Shown one piece after another: positions 52,955 to 60,701 of a DNA stretch of 64,000 bases (the first letter of the stretch is position 1; each line of letters opens with the position of its first letter). The notes beneath the pieces were generated by a model. That model had not been told where the DNA came from. It searched no databases and saw only the letters and a list, made by a program, of their open reading frames with translations. This DNA is from Microbacterium festucae. Lineage in GTDB: Bacteria > Actinomycetota > Actinomycetes > Actinomycetales > Microbacteriaceae. A program made the position numbers and the translations under genes. The stretch covers positions 248,001-312,000 of the forward strand of contig NZ_JAOEFC010000003.1 of the NCBI RefSeq assembly GCF_025421715.1. The letters run 5' to 3'.

Positions 52955-53028
52955 GCTCTGACGCCGGCGCGTGCAGCGCCGACGACCTCCTCTCGCCCCG
53001 CGAGGCGGGACCGGACCGGGATGTTCAC
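52951..53028 (-). CDS. Candidate 25-aa leader peptide
   Basis: GTG 53028 to TGA 52951 encodes 25 residues (MNIPVRSRLAGREEVVGA, then AARAGVRA). It has a leaderless promoter (TAGCCT at 53036-53041, seven bases) and ends inside a strong hairpin upstream of the FBP gene. Coding status is unproven: it is short and shows no family. Confidence 0.3.
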   Translation of the reverse strand: MNIPVRSRLAGREEVVGAARAGVRA

Positions 53029-53035
53029 GCCGTCC

Positions 53036-53041
53036 AGGCTA
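53036..53041 (-). promoter_or_regulatory. -10 hexamer upstream of the FBP transcript
   Basis: Minus-strand TAGCCT with seven bases to GTG 53028; probable start of the FBP mRNA. Confidence 0.4.
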
Positions 53042-53102
53042 CGCCTGTGCGTCGGCCTCGGGGCGCACGAGGAAACGCCGGACGCCGCCGCGAACGACTC
53101 CC

Positions 53103-53393
53103 TCAGCCGAAGACGGCGTAGCCCTCGCCGAACACCCGGAGGGCCGCGGCCGCCAGGAGCCCCGCGCCGACCACGAACGCGGCGCCGCCCACGATGCCGA
53201 CGGCCGGGCGCGGCCTCGCCCGCCATCGCAGCATCCCCACCCCGATGAGCGCGAACACCGCTCCGACGATCAGGTTCAGCCCCACGTCGCGCTGCAGCGC
53301 GAGCGCCGATCCCGCGATGAACACCCCGAGCGCGACCCACACTGCCCCGGCCGCGCGCAGGAGCAGGAGCGGGGTTGATCGCGATGAGAGCAT
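53103..53393 (-). CDS. Small membrane protein, unknown
   Basis: 96-aa protein with three hydrophobic helices separated by a basic RWRARPRPA loop. Its ATG at 53393 is eight bases from the YozG-type operator of the divergent DUF2975 cassette, so it may be co-controlled. Family not recognised. Confidence 0.6.
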   Translation of the reverse strand: MLSSRSTPLLLLRAAGAVWVALGVFIAGSALALQRDVGLNLIVGAVFALIGVGMLRWRARPRPAVGIVGGAAFVVGAGLLAAAALRVFGEGYAVFG

Positions 53394-53400
53394 CGTTCTA

Positions 53401-53427
53401 CGATATCTGAGTATCGAAAAACGATAG
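53401..53427. promoter_or_regulatory. Palindromic operator of DUF2975-YozG cassette 2
   Basis: TATCG-AAAAA-CGATA (53412-53426) is identical in core to the site at 28016. A further CGATA at 53401 forms an overlapping palindrome with TATCG at 53412, giving three half-sites. Confidence 0.75.
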
Positions 53428-53434
53428 GGGCATC

Positions 53435-53911
53435 ATGCAGAGCAGCACCGTCGTCGCCGCGAAGATCGCGCTCGCCCTGATCGCCCTGGTCACCGTCGTC
53501 GCGCAGCTCGTCGTCATCCCGGCACTGGCCGACAGCACCGTGTCGATGTACCCCGAGGCCGCGCACCTCCGGGTGCCGGGGATCGTGGGATGCGTCGCCC
53601 TCGTGGTGTGCGTGCAGGTCGCGGTCGTCTGCGTGTGGCGCTTGCTGACGATGGTCGACACGGCCTCGATCTTCACCGACGCCGCATTCGTCTGGGTAGA
53701 CGCTCTGATCGCCGCGGTGGCGTCGTTCACCGGGCTGCTGGCGGCCGCCTTCGTCGTGCTGAGCCTGTCGGCGGCGCTGAGCCCCGGGGTGATGCTCCTG
53801 CTGATCGCCGGTGGTGCTCTCGCCCTGGGGGTGACGCTGATCCTCGTCGTGATGAAGGGGCTGCTGCGCAAAGCGAGCGCGCTCGAGCACGAGCTCGCCG
53901 AGGTCGTGTGA
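53435..53911 (+). CDS. DUF2975 membrane protein, copy 2
   Basis: 158-aa protein with four helices, homologous to the 27525-27989 protein; the loop VCVWRLLTMVDTASIFTDAAFVWVD matches in position. Begins seven bases after the operator. Its stop shares a base with the regulator start (TGATG), exactly as in copy 1. Confidence 0.87.
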   Translation: MQSSTVVAAKIALALIALVTVVAQLVVIPALADSTVSMYPEAAHLRVPGIVGCVALVVCVQVAVVCVWRLLTMVDTASIFTDAAFVWVDALIAAVASFTGLLAAAFVVLSLSAALSPGVMLLLIAGGALALGVTLILVVMKGLLRKASALEHELAEVV

Positions 53912-54147
53912 TGCCCGTCGTCATCAACCTCGATGTCGAACTGGCCAAGCGGAAGATGAGCGTCGCCGAGCTCGCCGCGGCGATCGGCATCACTCCCGCG
54001 AACGTGTTCGTACTCAAGAGCGGGCGTGCCAAGGCGGTGCGGTTCAGCACCCTCGAGGCGATCTGTCGCGTTCTCGGCTGCCAGCCGGGCGATCTCCTGG
54101 CCTACGAGCCGGCCGAGGCGACAGCATCCGAGACGCCGGTCACCTGA
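53911..54147 (+). CDS. YozG-type Cro/C1 HTH regulator, copy 2
   Basis: 78-aa regulator, strongly similar to the 68-aa copy 1: MSVAELAAAIGITPANVFVLKSGRAKAVRF and LCRVLGCQPGDLL (here ICRVLGCQPGDLL). It adds an acidic C-terminal tail of ten residues. Likely binds the TATCG-AAAAA-CGATA site and controls the cassette. Confidence 0.88.
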   Translation: MPVVINLDVELAKRKMSVAELAAAIGITPANVFVLKSGRAKAVRFSTLEAICRVLGCQPGDLLAYEPAEATASETPVT

Positions 54148-54208
54148 CCATCCCCGGCCCGCACGGATCCCCGGCCCGCACACACCCCTGGCGTGAGAGG
54201 GTGGGCGC

Positions 54209-54706
54209 ATGCGGCATCCGAAGCCCGATCCCGTCCGTGCCGGCCAGGAGTCGGTGTGGGATTACCCGCGCCCGCCCCGTGTCGAGCGGGTCGCCGCCCG
54301 CGTGACCGTCGACCTCGGCGGGCAGCGCATCGTCGACACCGATGACGTGGTGCGGGTGCTGGAGACGAGTCATCCGCCGGTCTACTACCTGCCCGTCGAC
54401 GCGTTCGTCGCCGGCGCGCTGCGCCCCGCGGCGGGATCGTCGTGGTGCGAGTTCAAGGGCCAGGCGTCGTACTTCGACGTGGTCGGGGGCGCCGTCGAGC
54501 GCCCCAAGGCCGCGTGGGGGTACCCGTCGCCGTCGGCGGGGTACGCCGATCTCATCGGACGCGTCGCGGTCTACGCCGGGCCGATGGACGCGTGCACCCT
54601 GGCGGGTGAGACGGTCACCCCGCAGCCGGGCGGCTTCTACGGCGGCTGGGTGAGCGCCGCCATCGCCGGTCCGTTCAAGGGCGGCCCGGGCTCGATGGGC
54701 TGGTGA
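54209..54706 (+). CDS. DUF427 domain protein
   Basis: 165-aa protein with the DUF427 core (ETSHPPVYYLPVDAF, SWCEFKGQASYFDV, AAWGYPSP) and a C-terminal extension (GGFYGGWVSAAIAGPFKGGPGS) typical of actinobacterial members. Function unknown. Short 16-bp direct repeat of ATCCCCGGCCCGCAC lies upstream. Confidence 0.85.
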   Translation: MRHPKPDPVRAGQESVWDYPRPPRVERVAARVTVDLGGQRIVDTDDVVRVLETSHPPVYYLPVDAFVAGALRPAAGSSWCEFKGQASYFDVVGGAVERPKAAWGYPSPSAGYADLIGRVAVYAGPMDACTLAGETVTPQPGGFYGGWVSAAIAGPFKGGPGSMGW

Positions 54707-54796
54707 CGCGAACCGTAGGCCCTCGTGGGGCGTCTGTCGACCCCGGCCCCGGCGCGGGGCGTGCGACATAGGCTCGATGAGACGGAAGGAGCCCCC

Positions 54797-55441
54797 ATGG
54801 CCCGCATCCTGCTCATCGGCGGTCACGGAAAAGTCGCCCTCATGCTCGAGCCGCTGCTGGTGGCAGCCGCCCACCACGTGACCGCGGTCATCCGCAACCC
54901 CGACCACGAAGCCGACGTCGCCGCGACCGGTGCCACGCCGCTCGTGGCCGACGTGGCCTCGTTCGACCTCGACCAGTTCACGAACCTCGTCGGCGGCAAC
55001 GACGTGGTCATCTGGTCGGCGGGCGCCGGCGGGGGAAGCCCCGAGCGCACGTACGCCGTCGACCGGGATGCCGCGATCCGCTCGATCGACGCCGCGGTGG
55101 CGGCCGGGGTGCCGCGCTACCTGATGGTGTCGTACTTCGGTGCCGGACCCGACCACGGCGTCGACCCCGACGACGCGTTCTTCGCGTACGCAGAGGCCAA
55201 GGCCGCCGCCGACGAGCACCTGCGCGCCACGCGCCTGGACTGGACGATCCTGGCGCCGTCGGCGCTCACCCTCGACGAGGGCACCGGGCGCATCGACGTC
55301 GACGCCGTCTCGTCGGGGTCGGTCGCGCGCGCCGATGTGGCCGCGGTGCTGGCGGCCGCCGTCGACGAGCCGGCCACCATCGGCCGCACCGTCTCGTTCA
55401 ACACCGGCGACGAGCCGATCGTGCAGGCGCTGCGCCGCTGA
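54797..55441 (+). CDS. NAD(P)-binding SDR, NmrA-like
   Basis: 214-aa atypical SDR. Nucleotide motif LLIGGHGKVALML, then VIWSAGAGG, VSYFGAG and YAEAKAAADEHLRATRLDWTILAPSAL typical of NAD(P)H-binding proteins of this group. ATG 54797 follows GGAAGGAG by six bases. Followed 13 bp later by a PIN-like gene. Confidence 0.82.
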   Translation: MARILLIGGHGKVALMLEPLLVAAAHHVTAVIRNPDHEADVAATGATPLVADVASFDLDQFTNLVGGNDVVIWSAGAGGGSPERTYAVDRDAAIRSIDAAVAAGVPRYLMVSYFGAGPDHGVDPDDAFFAYAEAKAAADEHLRATRLDWTILAPSALTLDEGTGRIDVDAVSSGSVARADVAAVLAAAVDEPATIGRTVSFNTGDEPIVQALRR

Positions 55442-55454
55442 GCGCCCCGCGCAC

Positions 55455-55853
55455 ATGACACGCTTCGCGATCGATGCGCCCACCGCGCTGCGGCTGGTGA
55501 CAGGCGATCGCGCCGTCGGCGAGGGGCACGCCCTGGTCGGCCCGGCGGTGCTGCGCTCGCACGCGCTGGGACTTCTCTACCGCGACGTGCGCACCGGTGT
55601 GCTCACGGATGCCGTGGGCCGCCGCCGGCTCGAAGGTCTCGCGTCGCTGAAGATCCGGCTGCTGGGCGACCGCGTCTCACGTGCCACGGCGTGGCGGATC
55701 GCCGGCGACCTCGGGTGGGACGATCCGGCACCGGCGGAGTATCTGGCGGTGGCCGTGCTGCAGGCCGACGCGCTCATCACCGACGACCCGCTGCTGCGGG
55801 CCGGGGCCGCCGGGCTCGTTCCCCTCGCCGGGATCGACGCCCTCACGGCCTGA
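55455..55853 (+). CDS. PIN-domain-like protein without a visible antitoxin
   Basis: 132-aa protein with acidic motifs placed like a PIN nuclease: D7 in FAIDAPTAL and D114-D115-like residues in DALITDDPLLRAG. The middle region GEGHALVGPAVLRSHALGLLYRD and SVRATAWRIAGD is less typical. There is no small antitoxin ORF on either side, so a VapC-type role is uncertain. Confidence 0.6.
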   Translation: MTRFAIDAPTALRLVTGDRAVGEGHALVGPAVLRSHALGLLYRDVRTGVLTDAVGRRRLEGLASLKIRLLGDRVSRATAWRIAGDLGWDDPAPAEYLAVAVLQADALITDDPLLRAGAAGLVPLAGIDALTA

Positions 55854-55868
55854 CCGGCCCGCGGCCGG
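55854..55868. terminator. Hairpin between PIN-like and F420-reductase-like genes
   Basis: CCGGCC-CGC-GGCCGG, a perfect 6-bp stem with 3-nt loop, immediately after the stop of the PIN-like gene and before the convergent stop. Confidence 0.5.
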
Positions 55869-55874
55869 CCAGGC

Positions 55875-56510
55875 TCAGCGCTCGGCGCGGGCGAGGTTGG
55901 CGCGCAGCTCGTCGGCGTCCTGCCGCACGACGTACGCGGGCCGGTCGCGCTCGACGCGCCAGCTCTCGTCGACCGAGCCGACGTCGACGGTGTCGAAGCC
56001 GAGTTCGTCGTAGACCGCCGTGGCGAGGGCGGCGGCGTCGGCGTGGTCGCTGGCGATGGCGAGGGCCCGGCGGCCCTCGGTGCCGGCCGGGGTGCCGTCG
56101 GTGAGGATCTGCGCGGCGGCGATGTGGTTGAACGCCTTCACGACGCGCGCGCCCGAGAGGTGCTCCTGCACGAGCCGCGTGGTGGTGGTCTGCTTGTCGT
56201 CGAGCGCGGCGATCCGCCCGTCGCGCTCCCAGTAGTAGTTGTTGGTGTCGAGCACGACCTTGCCGGCCAGCGCCGCAGCCGGCAGCGCGTCGACCGCCTT
56301 CAGCGGCACCGTGACGATCGCCCAGTCGGCGGCCTCGGCCGCCTCGACGGCGGTGGCGGCGCGCACGCTGTCGCCCAGCCGGGCGACGAGGTCGGCCAGC
56401 GTCTCGGGCCCGCGCGAGTTGGCGATCACGACGTCGTAGCCGCGGGTGGCGAGGCCCTCTGCCAGGGCGCTGCCGATGTGTCCTGCTCCGATGATTCCCA
56501 CTGTTGTCAT
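55875..56510 (-). CDS. NADPH-dependent F420 reductase-like / NAD(P)-binding protein
   Basis: 211-aa protein with the N-terminal motif VGIIGAGHIGSALAEGL, followed by VIANSRGPETL and VVLDTNNYYW typical of F420-dependent NADP oxidoreductase relatives. Start ATG 56510. Activity with F420 is a family guess. Confidence 0.8.
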   Translation of the reverse strand: MTTVGIIGAGHIGSALAEGLATRGYDVVIANSRGPETLADLVARLGDSVRAATAVEAAEAADWAIVTVPLKAVDALPAAALAGKVVLDTNNYYWERDGRIAALDDKQTTTTRLVQEHLSGARVVKAFNHIAAAQILTDGTPAGTEGRRALAIASDHADAAALATAVYDELGFDTVDVGSVDESWRVERDRPAYVVRQDADELRANLARAER

Positions 56511-56621
56511 GACGGGGGCAACCGGGGGCCGCCCCGCACGATTCCCGCCGCGCCGACTGTGACGCCGGATGTCGCCACGGCGGGGCAGGATGGGAAGCAC
56601 CGTCGATCCCCGAGGAGACCC

Positions 56622-57509
56622 ATGACCCGCACCATCGTGATCACCGGCGCGAGCGACGGCATCGGCGCGGCCGCCGCGCGGCAGCTGCACGAGGCCGGCG
56701 AGCGGGTGGTGGTCGTGGGGCGCGACCCGCGCAAGACGGATGCCGTCGCCGACAGCCTCGGCGTCGACCGCTTCGTCGCCGACTACGCCGAGCTCGACCA
56801 GGTGCGCACGCTCGCCGCCGGGCTGCTCGAGCGCTACCCCCGCATCGACGTGCTCGCCAACAACGCCGGCGGCATCTTCGGCGAGCGCCGGGTCACCGCC
56901 GACGGCAACGAGCTCACCTTCCAGGTGAACCACCTCGGCGGGTTCCTGCTCACGAACCTGCTGCGCGACCGGCTCATCGAGAGCGCGGCGACGGTCATCC
57001 AGACCTCCAGCCTGGCCGCCCAGCGCTTCTCCCGTTTCGACATCGACGACCTGCAGGCCCAGCGCCGCTACTCGGCATCGTCGGCCTACGGCAACGGCAA
57101 GCTCGCGAACATCCTCTTCACGAAAGAGCTGCACCGTCGCCACGGCGACGCCGGGCTGTCGGCGGTGGCCTTCCACCCCGGTGCCATCGCGTCGAGCTTC
57201 GCCTCGACCTCGCGCGGGGCGTGGCGCTGGATGTACACCAACCCCATCGCCACGCGGCTGCTCACCTCCACCGAGGTGGGCGGATCGCGCCTCACGTGGC
57301 TCGCTCTGGGCAAGCCGGGCGTCGACTTCGCGCCGGGGGAGTACTACGCCGAGAACAAGCGCGCCCGCACCCACCGCATCGCCGCCGACCCGCTGATCGC
57401 CAAGCGGCTGTGGGATGCCAGTGCAGCGCTCACCGGCATCACCGAGGCCGGCGTCGCCGAGGCCGACAAGGCCGAGGCCGGGACCCCCGAGGCCGAGGCC
57501 GACCGATGA
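56622..57509 (+). CDS. Short-chain dehydrogenase/reductase
   Basis: 295-aa SDR of the retinol-dehydrogenase-like type: TGASDGIG (about 8-15), NNAGG, catalytic Ser (TSSLAAQ) and Tyr-x3-Lys in AYGNGK. The C-terminus is an Ala/Glu repeat tail (EAGVAEADKAEAG). ATG 56622 follows GAGGAGA. It ends inside the start of the following membrane gene. Confidence 0.87.
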   Translation: MTRTIVITGASDGIGAAAARQLHEAGERVVVVGRDPRKTDAVADSLGVDRFVADYAELDQVRTLAAGLLERYPRIDVLANNAGGIFGERRVTADGNELTFQVNHLGGFLLTNLLRDRLIESAATVIQTSSLAAQRFSRFDIDDLQAQRRYSASSAYGNGKLANILFTKELHRRHGDAGLSAVAFHPGAIASSFASTSRGAWRWMYTNPIATRLLTSTEVGGSRLTWLALGKPGVDFAPGEYYAENKRARTHRIAADPLIAKRLWDASAALTGITEAGVAEADKAEAGTPEAEADR

Positions 57510-58354
57510 CCTCCCGCCCGGCGACCTCGACGCAGCGCACCTATCGTTACCTGCGCATCGCGATCGCCGGGTCGGTGGTGGCGGTGTTCGCCGCGATGGT
57601 CACCGCGATGCCGATCGTCGGGCTGCTGCCCTCGCTCAGCCACTACTACTACACGCCCGCCCGCACCGTGTTCGTCGGGGCGGTCATGTCGGTGGCGGTC
57701 GGCTTCTTCGCGCTGTCGGGGCGGGGTCCCGAACGGGCGCTGCTCGACGTGGCGGCGGTGCTCGCCCCGCTGGTGGCGATCATCCCCACCGTCATCTCGC
57801 CCCATTCGGTGCCCGGGCTCGATTCCACCTGCCCCGACGGCCGGCTCACCTGCATCCCCGCGGCCTTCGACGCCGACGTCGACAATGGCGTGGCGACCTA
57901 TCTCATCGTCGGCGCCCTGGTGCTCGTGCTGGCGGTGGCCCTCGCCGTCGCGGGTCAGGTGTCCCGCCCCGCAACGGCACTGTCGGTGGGGATCGCGGGC
58001 GCGCTGCTGCTGGCGGTGTGGCTGAGCTGGTGGCTCGCCCACGACTGGTTCCTGCAGTGGGCGCACGTGGCCGCCGCCGTCGGTTTCTTCGCGGTGATCG
58101 CCGCCGTCGCCGTCGTCACGGCGGTGCGCCCCTCCGACGGGCCGCGGCCGCCGCGCTGGCTGCAGGTGGCCTACGTCGTCATCGCCGTGCTGCTGGGGGT
58201 GACCGTGGTGGGGATGCCGCTCTACGGCGCGCTGCACGTCGGCGACGTGTTTGGCGTGTTCGTGGGCGAGATCGCCGCCCTCGTGCTGTTCGCCGCGTTC
58301 TGGGTGCTGCAGTCCATCCAGTACTGGCGCACCGACGACCCGGCCCTGCGTTGA
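57506..58354 (+). CDS. Polytopic membrane protein, unknown
   Basis: 282-aa protein with about seven helices and an extracellular loop holding two cysteines (STCPDGRLTCIP) that could be disulfide-linked. The first helix is preceded by TSTQRTYRYLR. Coupled by ATGA to the SDR gene. No family recognised. Confidence 0.7.
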   Translation: MTSRPATSTQRTYRYLRIAIAGSVVAVFAAMVTAMPIVGLLPSLSHYYYTPARTVFVGAVMSVAVGFFALSGRGPERALLDVAAVLAPLVAIIPTVISPHSVPGLDSTCPDGRLTCIPAAFDADVDNGVATYLIVGALVLVLAVALAVAGQVSRPATALSVGIAGALLLAVWLSWWLAHDWFLQWAHVAAAVGFFAVIAAVAVVTAVRPSDGPRPPRWLQVAYVVIAVLLGVTVVGMPLYGALHVGDVFGVFVGEIAALVLFAAFWVLQSIQYWRTDDPALR

Positions 58355-58364
58355 CCCGCCGCAG

Positions 58365-59135
58365 CTAGAGGATCTGGCCGATCGGCTCGCGCTTCTCGGC
58401 CTGGAAGCGGTCTTCGGTGCGTCCGCGTGCCCAGTAGCCCGACAGTGACACCTGCCCGCGATCGAGCTCCCGCTCGTCGAACAGCACCCGCCGGATCGCC
58501 TTCATCGACTCGCGCTCGCCGTGCGCGAACACCTGCACGCGCCCCTCGCGCCAGGGGAGGGTGCGCAGGGCCGAGGCCAGGCGCTCGGCGTCGTGCTCGG
58601 GTTCCACGAGCCACAGCACCGCGACCCCGGCGGGGGCGGTGAGGGGCAGCTCGGCATCGGGGGCGTCGATCTCGATGACGGCGACGCCCTCGGCATCCGC
58701 CGGCAGCGCCTCGAGGGCGGCGGCGATCGCCGGCACCGCCGACAGGTCGCCCGCCAGCAGGTGCCAGTCGGCCTCCGGGTCGGGGCGGTAGCCGCCGCCG
58801 GGGCCCATCAGGCTCACCCGGTCGCCGGGCTGTGCGGCGGCCGCCCACGGACCGGCCAGTCCTTCGTCGCCGTGCACGACGAAGTCGATCTGCAGCGTGC
58901 GCGCGTCGTGGTCGACGCGGCGCACCGTGTAGGTGCGGGTGACCGGATGCCCGTCGGGCGTCGCGAACTTGAGCTTGGCGTACTTGTCGGTCTCGGGACG
59001 GTCCTCGAACTGCGCGAAGGCGTCGCCGCCGAGGGTGATGCGTACCAGGTGCGCGCTCAGCCGTTCGGATGCCACGACCTCGAACTCGAGGGTGGGGCGG
59101 GGCGGACGGGCTGTCGTGCGGGAGGAGAGGGCCAC
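58365..59135 (-). CDS. Siderophore-interacting protein (flavin reductase-like)
   Basis: 256-aa SIP/ViuB-family protein that reduces or releases iron from ferric siderophores. FAD-binding part ENR: ATPDGHPVTRTYTVRRVD; NAD(P)-binding part HLLAGDLSAVPAIAAALEALPADAEG. The C-terminal GYWARGRTEDRFQAEKR signature is typical. GTG 59135 with TACCGT six bases upstream is leaderless. Confidence 0.87.
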   Translation of the reverse strand: MALSSRTTARPPRPTLEFEVVASERLSAHLVRITLGGDAFAQFEDRPETDKYAKLKFATPDGHPVTRTYTVRRVDHDARTLQIDFVVHGDEGLAGPWAAAAQPGDRVSLMGPGGGYRPDPEADWHLLAGDLSAVPAIAAALEALPADAEGVAVIEIDAPDAELPLTAPAGVAVLWLVEPEHDAERLASALRTLPWREGRVQVFAHGERESMKAIRRVLFDERELDRGQVSLSGYWARGRTEDRFQAEKREPIGQIL

Positions 59136-59141
59136 CGTTCC

Positions 59142-59147
59142 ACGGTA
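59142..59147 (-). promoter_or_regulatory. -10 hexamer (leaderless) of the siderophore-interacting gene
   Basis: Minus-strand TACCGT, six bases, GTG 59135. Confidence 0.45.
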
Positions 59148-59218
59148 GTCGCCGCCCGGGCGGCCGGGCGCGTGCTGGTACGTTACGGAGCATCGACCCT
59201 CGATCCGCTGGAGGACCT

Positions 59219-59770
59219 TTGTCAGAGCGCACCACGTGGGTGCTCGTCGACGGCGAGAACATCGACGCCACCCTCGGCGGATCGATCCTCGGCCGTCGCC
59301 CGCAGTCCGACGAGCGTCCCCGCTGGGACCGTCTGCTGGCCTTCATCGAGGAGCGGTGGGGGCAGTCGGCCCAGGGCCTGTTCTTCCTGAACGCCTCCAC
59401 GCACCTGCCGATGCCGTTCGTGCAGGCGCTGCTCGCCCTCGGCTACCGGCCGGTGCCGCTGTCGGGCCCCGCCGAGGCCAAGGTCGTCGACATCGCCATC
59501 CAGCGCACCCTGCGGGCGCTGCGCGACCGCGACGCCGACGTGGCCCTGGTCAGCCACGACCGTGACTTCGTCGACGACCTCGCCGCGCTCGCCGACGGCC
59601 GTCACGTCGGGCTGCTCGCGTTCGCCGAGTTCCGCAGCTCCGAGTTCGCCGCCGTGCCCGGCGTCGAGTTCTTCGACCTCGAATACGACGCGCACGCCTT
59701 CGACGTGACCCTGCCGCGCGTGCGGGTCATCCCCATCGAGCAGTTCGACCCCGCCGAGTTCCTCGGCTGA
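59219..59770 (+). CDS. NYN-domain (PIN-like) protein
   Basis: 183-aa single NYN domain protein. Acidic sites are in VLVDGENIDATLGG and in VALVSHDRDFVDDL. Start TTG 59219 follows GGAGG (59210-59214) by four bases. Compared with the LOTUS protein at 18009 it lacks the second domain. Likely a ribonuclease-like fold with unknown RNA target. Confidence 0.8.
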   Translation: MSERTTWVLVDGENIDATLGGSILGRRPQSDERPRWDRLLAFIEERWGQSAQGLFFLNASTHLPMPFVQALLALGYRPVPLSGPAEAKVVDIAIQRTLRALRDRDADVALVSHDRDFVDDLAALADGRHVGLLAFAEFRSSEFAAVPGVEFFDLEYDAHAFDVTLPRVRVIPIEQFDPAEFLG

Positions 59771-59802
59771 GGCGGCGCCCGGCTCGGCTCGCGTCGCGCC
59801 GA

Positions 59803-59808
59803 TACGAT
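59803..59808 (+). promoter_or_regulatory. -10 hexamer (leaderless) of the SDR gene
   Basis: TACGAT, six bases, ATG 59815. Confidence 0.45.
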
Positions 59809-59814
59809 CGGGCC

Positions 59815-60603
59815 ATGCCTCCCAGAGACGTCACCGCCGCCACCTCGACCCTGCTCACCGGGAAGGTCGTGCTCGTCACCGGCGCCGGCCGCGGCGCCGG
59901 GGTGGGGATGGCCCGCCGCCTGGCCGCCCACGGGGCGACCGTGGCCGTCAACTACGCCGCCAGCCGTGCCGGTGCCGACGCGCTCGTCGACGAGATCCGC
60001 TCGGCCGGCGGCACGGCATCCGCCTTCGCCGCCGACGTGCTCGACCCCGCCGCGGTCGACGGGCTCATCGCGGCCGTCGAGGCCGAGTTCGGCCGCCTCG
60101 ACGCGGTCGTCAACAACGCGATCGCCGGCGATCAGCAGAAGGACTTCGACCAGGCGACCACCGCCCACTTCGACCGCATGTACGACTTCGCCGTGCGCGC
60201 CGTCGTGCACACCGCCACCGCCGCCCTGCCCGCGTTCGACCGGGCCGGCGGCGGGCGCATCGTCAACATCGTCTCGGAGCTGTGGAACGACGCTCCCGCG
60301 GGCTGGTCGCCCTACGCCGCCGCCAAGGGTGCGATGGTCGGCCTCTCGCGGAGCCTCTCGGCAGAGCTCGCCCCGCGCGGCGTCACCGTCAACATGGTCG
60401 CCCCGGGCTGGATGATCGCCGACGCCGCCGACGAAGCATCCGAGGGTTCGCGCTCGTACACGGCCGGCCTGCCCCTCGGTCAGCGCCCCTACCCCGAAGA
60501 CATCGGCGACGTGATCGCGTTCTATCTCAGCGACCTCGCAGCCGGGGTCACGGGGGCGTATCTGCTGGTCAACGGCGGGCGCATCACCCAGGCCGGACTC
60601 TGA
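59815..60603 (+). CDS. SDR, FabG-like family
   Basis: 262-aa classical SDR: TGAGRGAGVGMA coenzyme motif, NNAIAG in place of the common NNAG, catalytic Ser-Tyr-Lys (VSELW... YAAAKGA). The last residues GGRITQAGL are typical. The order of AAIAGDQQ is unusual for the NAG motif. Enzymatic substrate unknown. Confidence 0.85.
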   Translation: MPPRDVTAATSTLLTGKVVLVTGAGRGAGVGMARRLAAHGATVAVNYAASRAGADALVDEIRSAGGTASAFAADVLDPAAVDGLIAAVEAEFGRLDAVVNNAIAGDQQKDFDQATTAHFDRMYDFAVRAVVHTATAALPAFDRAGGGRIVNIVSELWNDAPAGWSPYAAAKGAMVGLSRSLSAELAPRGVTVNMVAPGWMIADAADEASEGSRSYTAGLPLGQRPYPEDIGDVIAFYLSDLAAGVTGAYLLVNGGRITQAGL

Positions 60604-60629
60604 GGGCCACGTCACAGTTCGACACCGAT

Positions 60630-60639
60630 GGGAATTCCC
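60630..60639. promoter_or_regulatory. Palindrome upstream of the peptide transporter
   Basis: GGGAATTCCC, perfect 10-bp palindrome, 16 bp upstream of the TAGCCT -10 at 60656; a possible operator over the promoter. Confidence 0.35.
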
Positions 60640-60655
60640 GGCTGAGCATTCCGCT

Positions 60656-60661
60656 TAGCCT
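60656..60661 (+). promoter_or_regulatory. -10 hexamer of the peptide ABC operon
   Basis: TAGCCT would give a leader of about 35 nt before ATG 60702, which has a weak GAGGAC Shine-Dalgarno. Confidence 0.35.
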
Positions 60662-60701
60662 TGGGGTGCGCATTCGCGCAGGACACACAGCTGAGGACAA
60701 C

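Noticed and set aside
55455..55853. A VapBC toxin-antitoxin module
   Set aside because: A PIN-like protein is present, but no small antitoxin frame with a start signal was found on either side.
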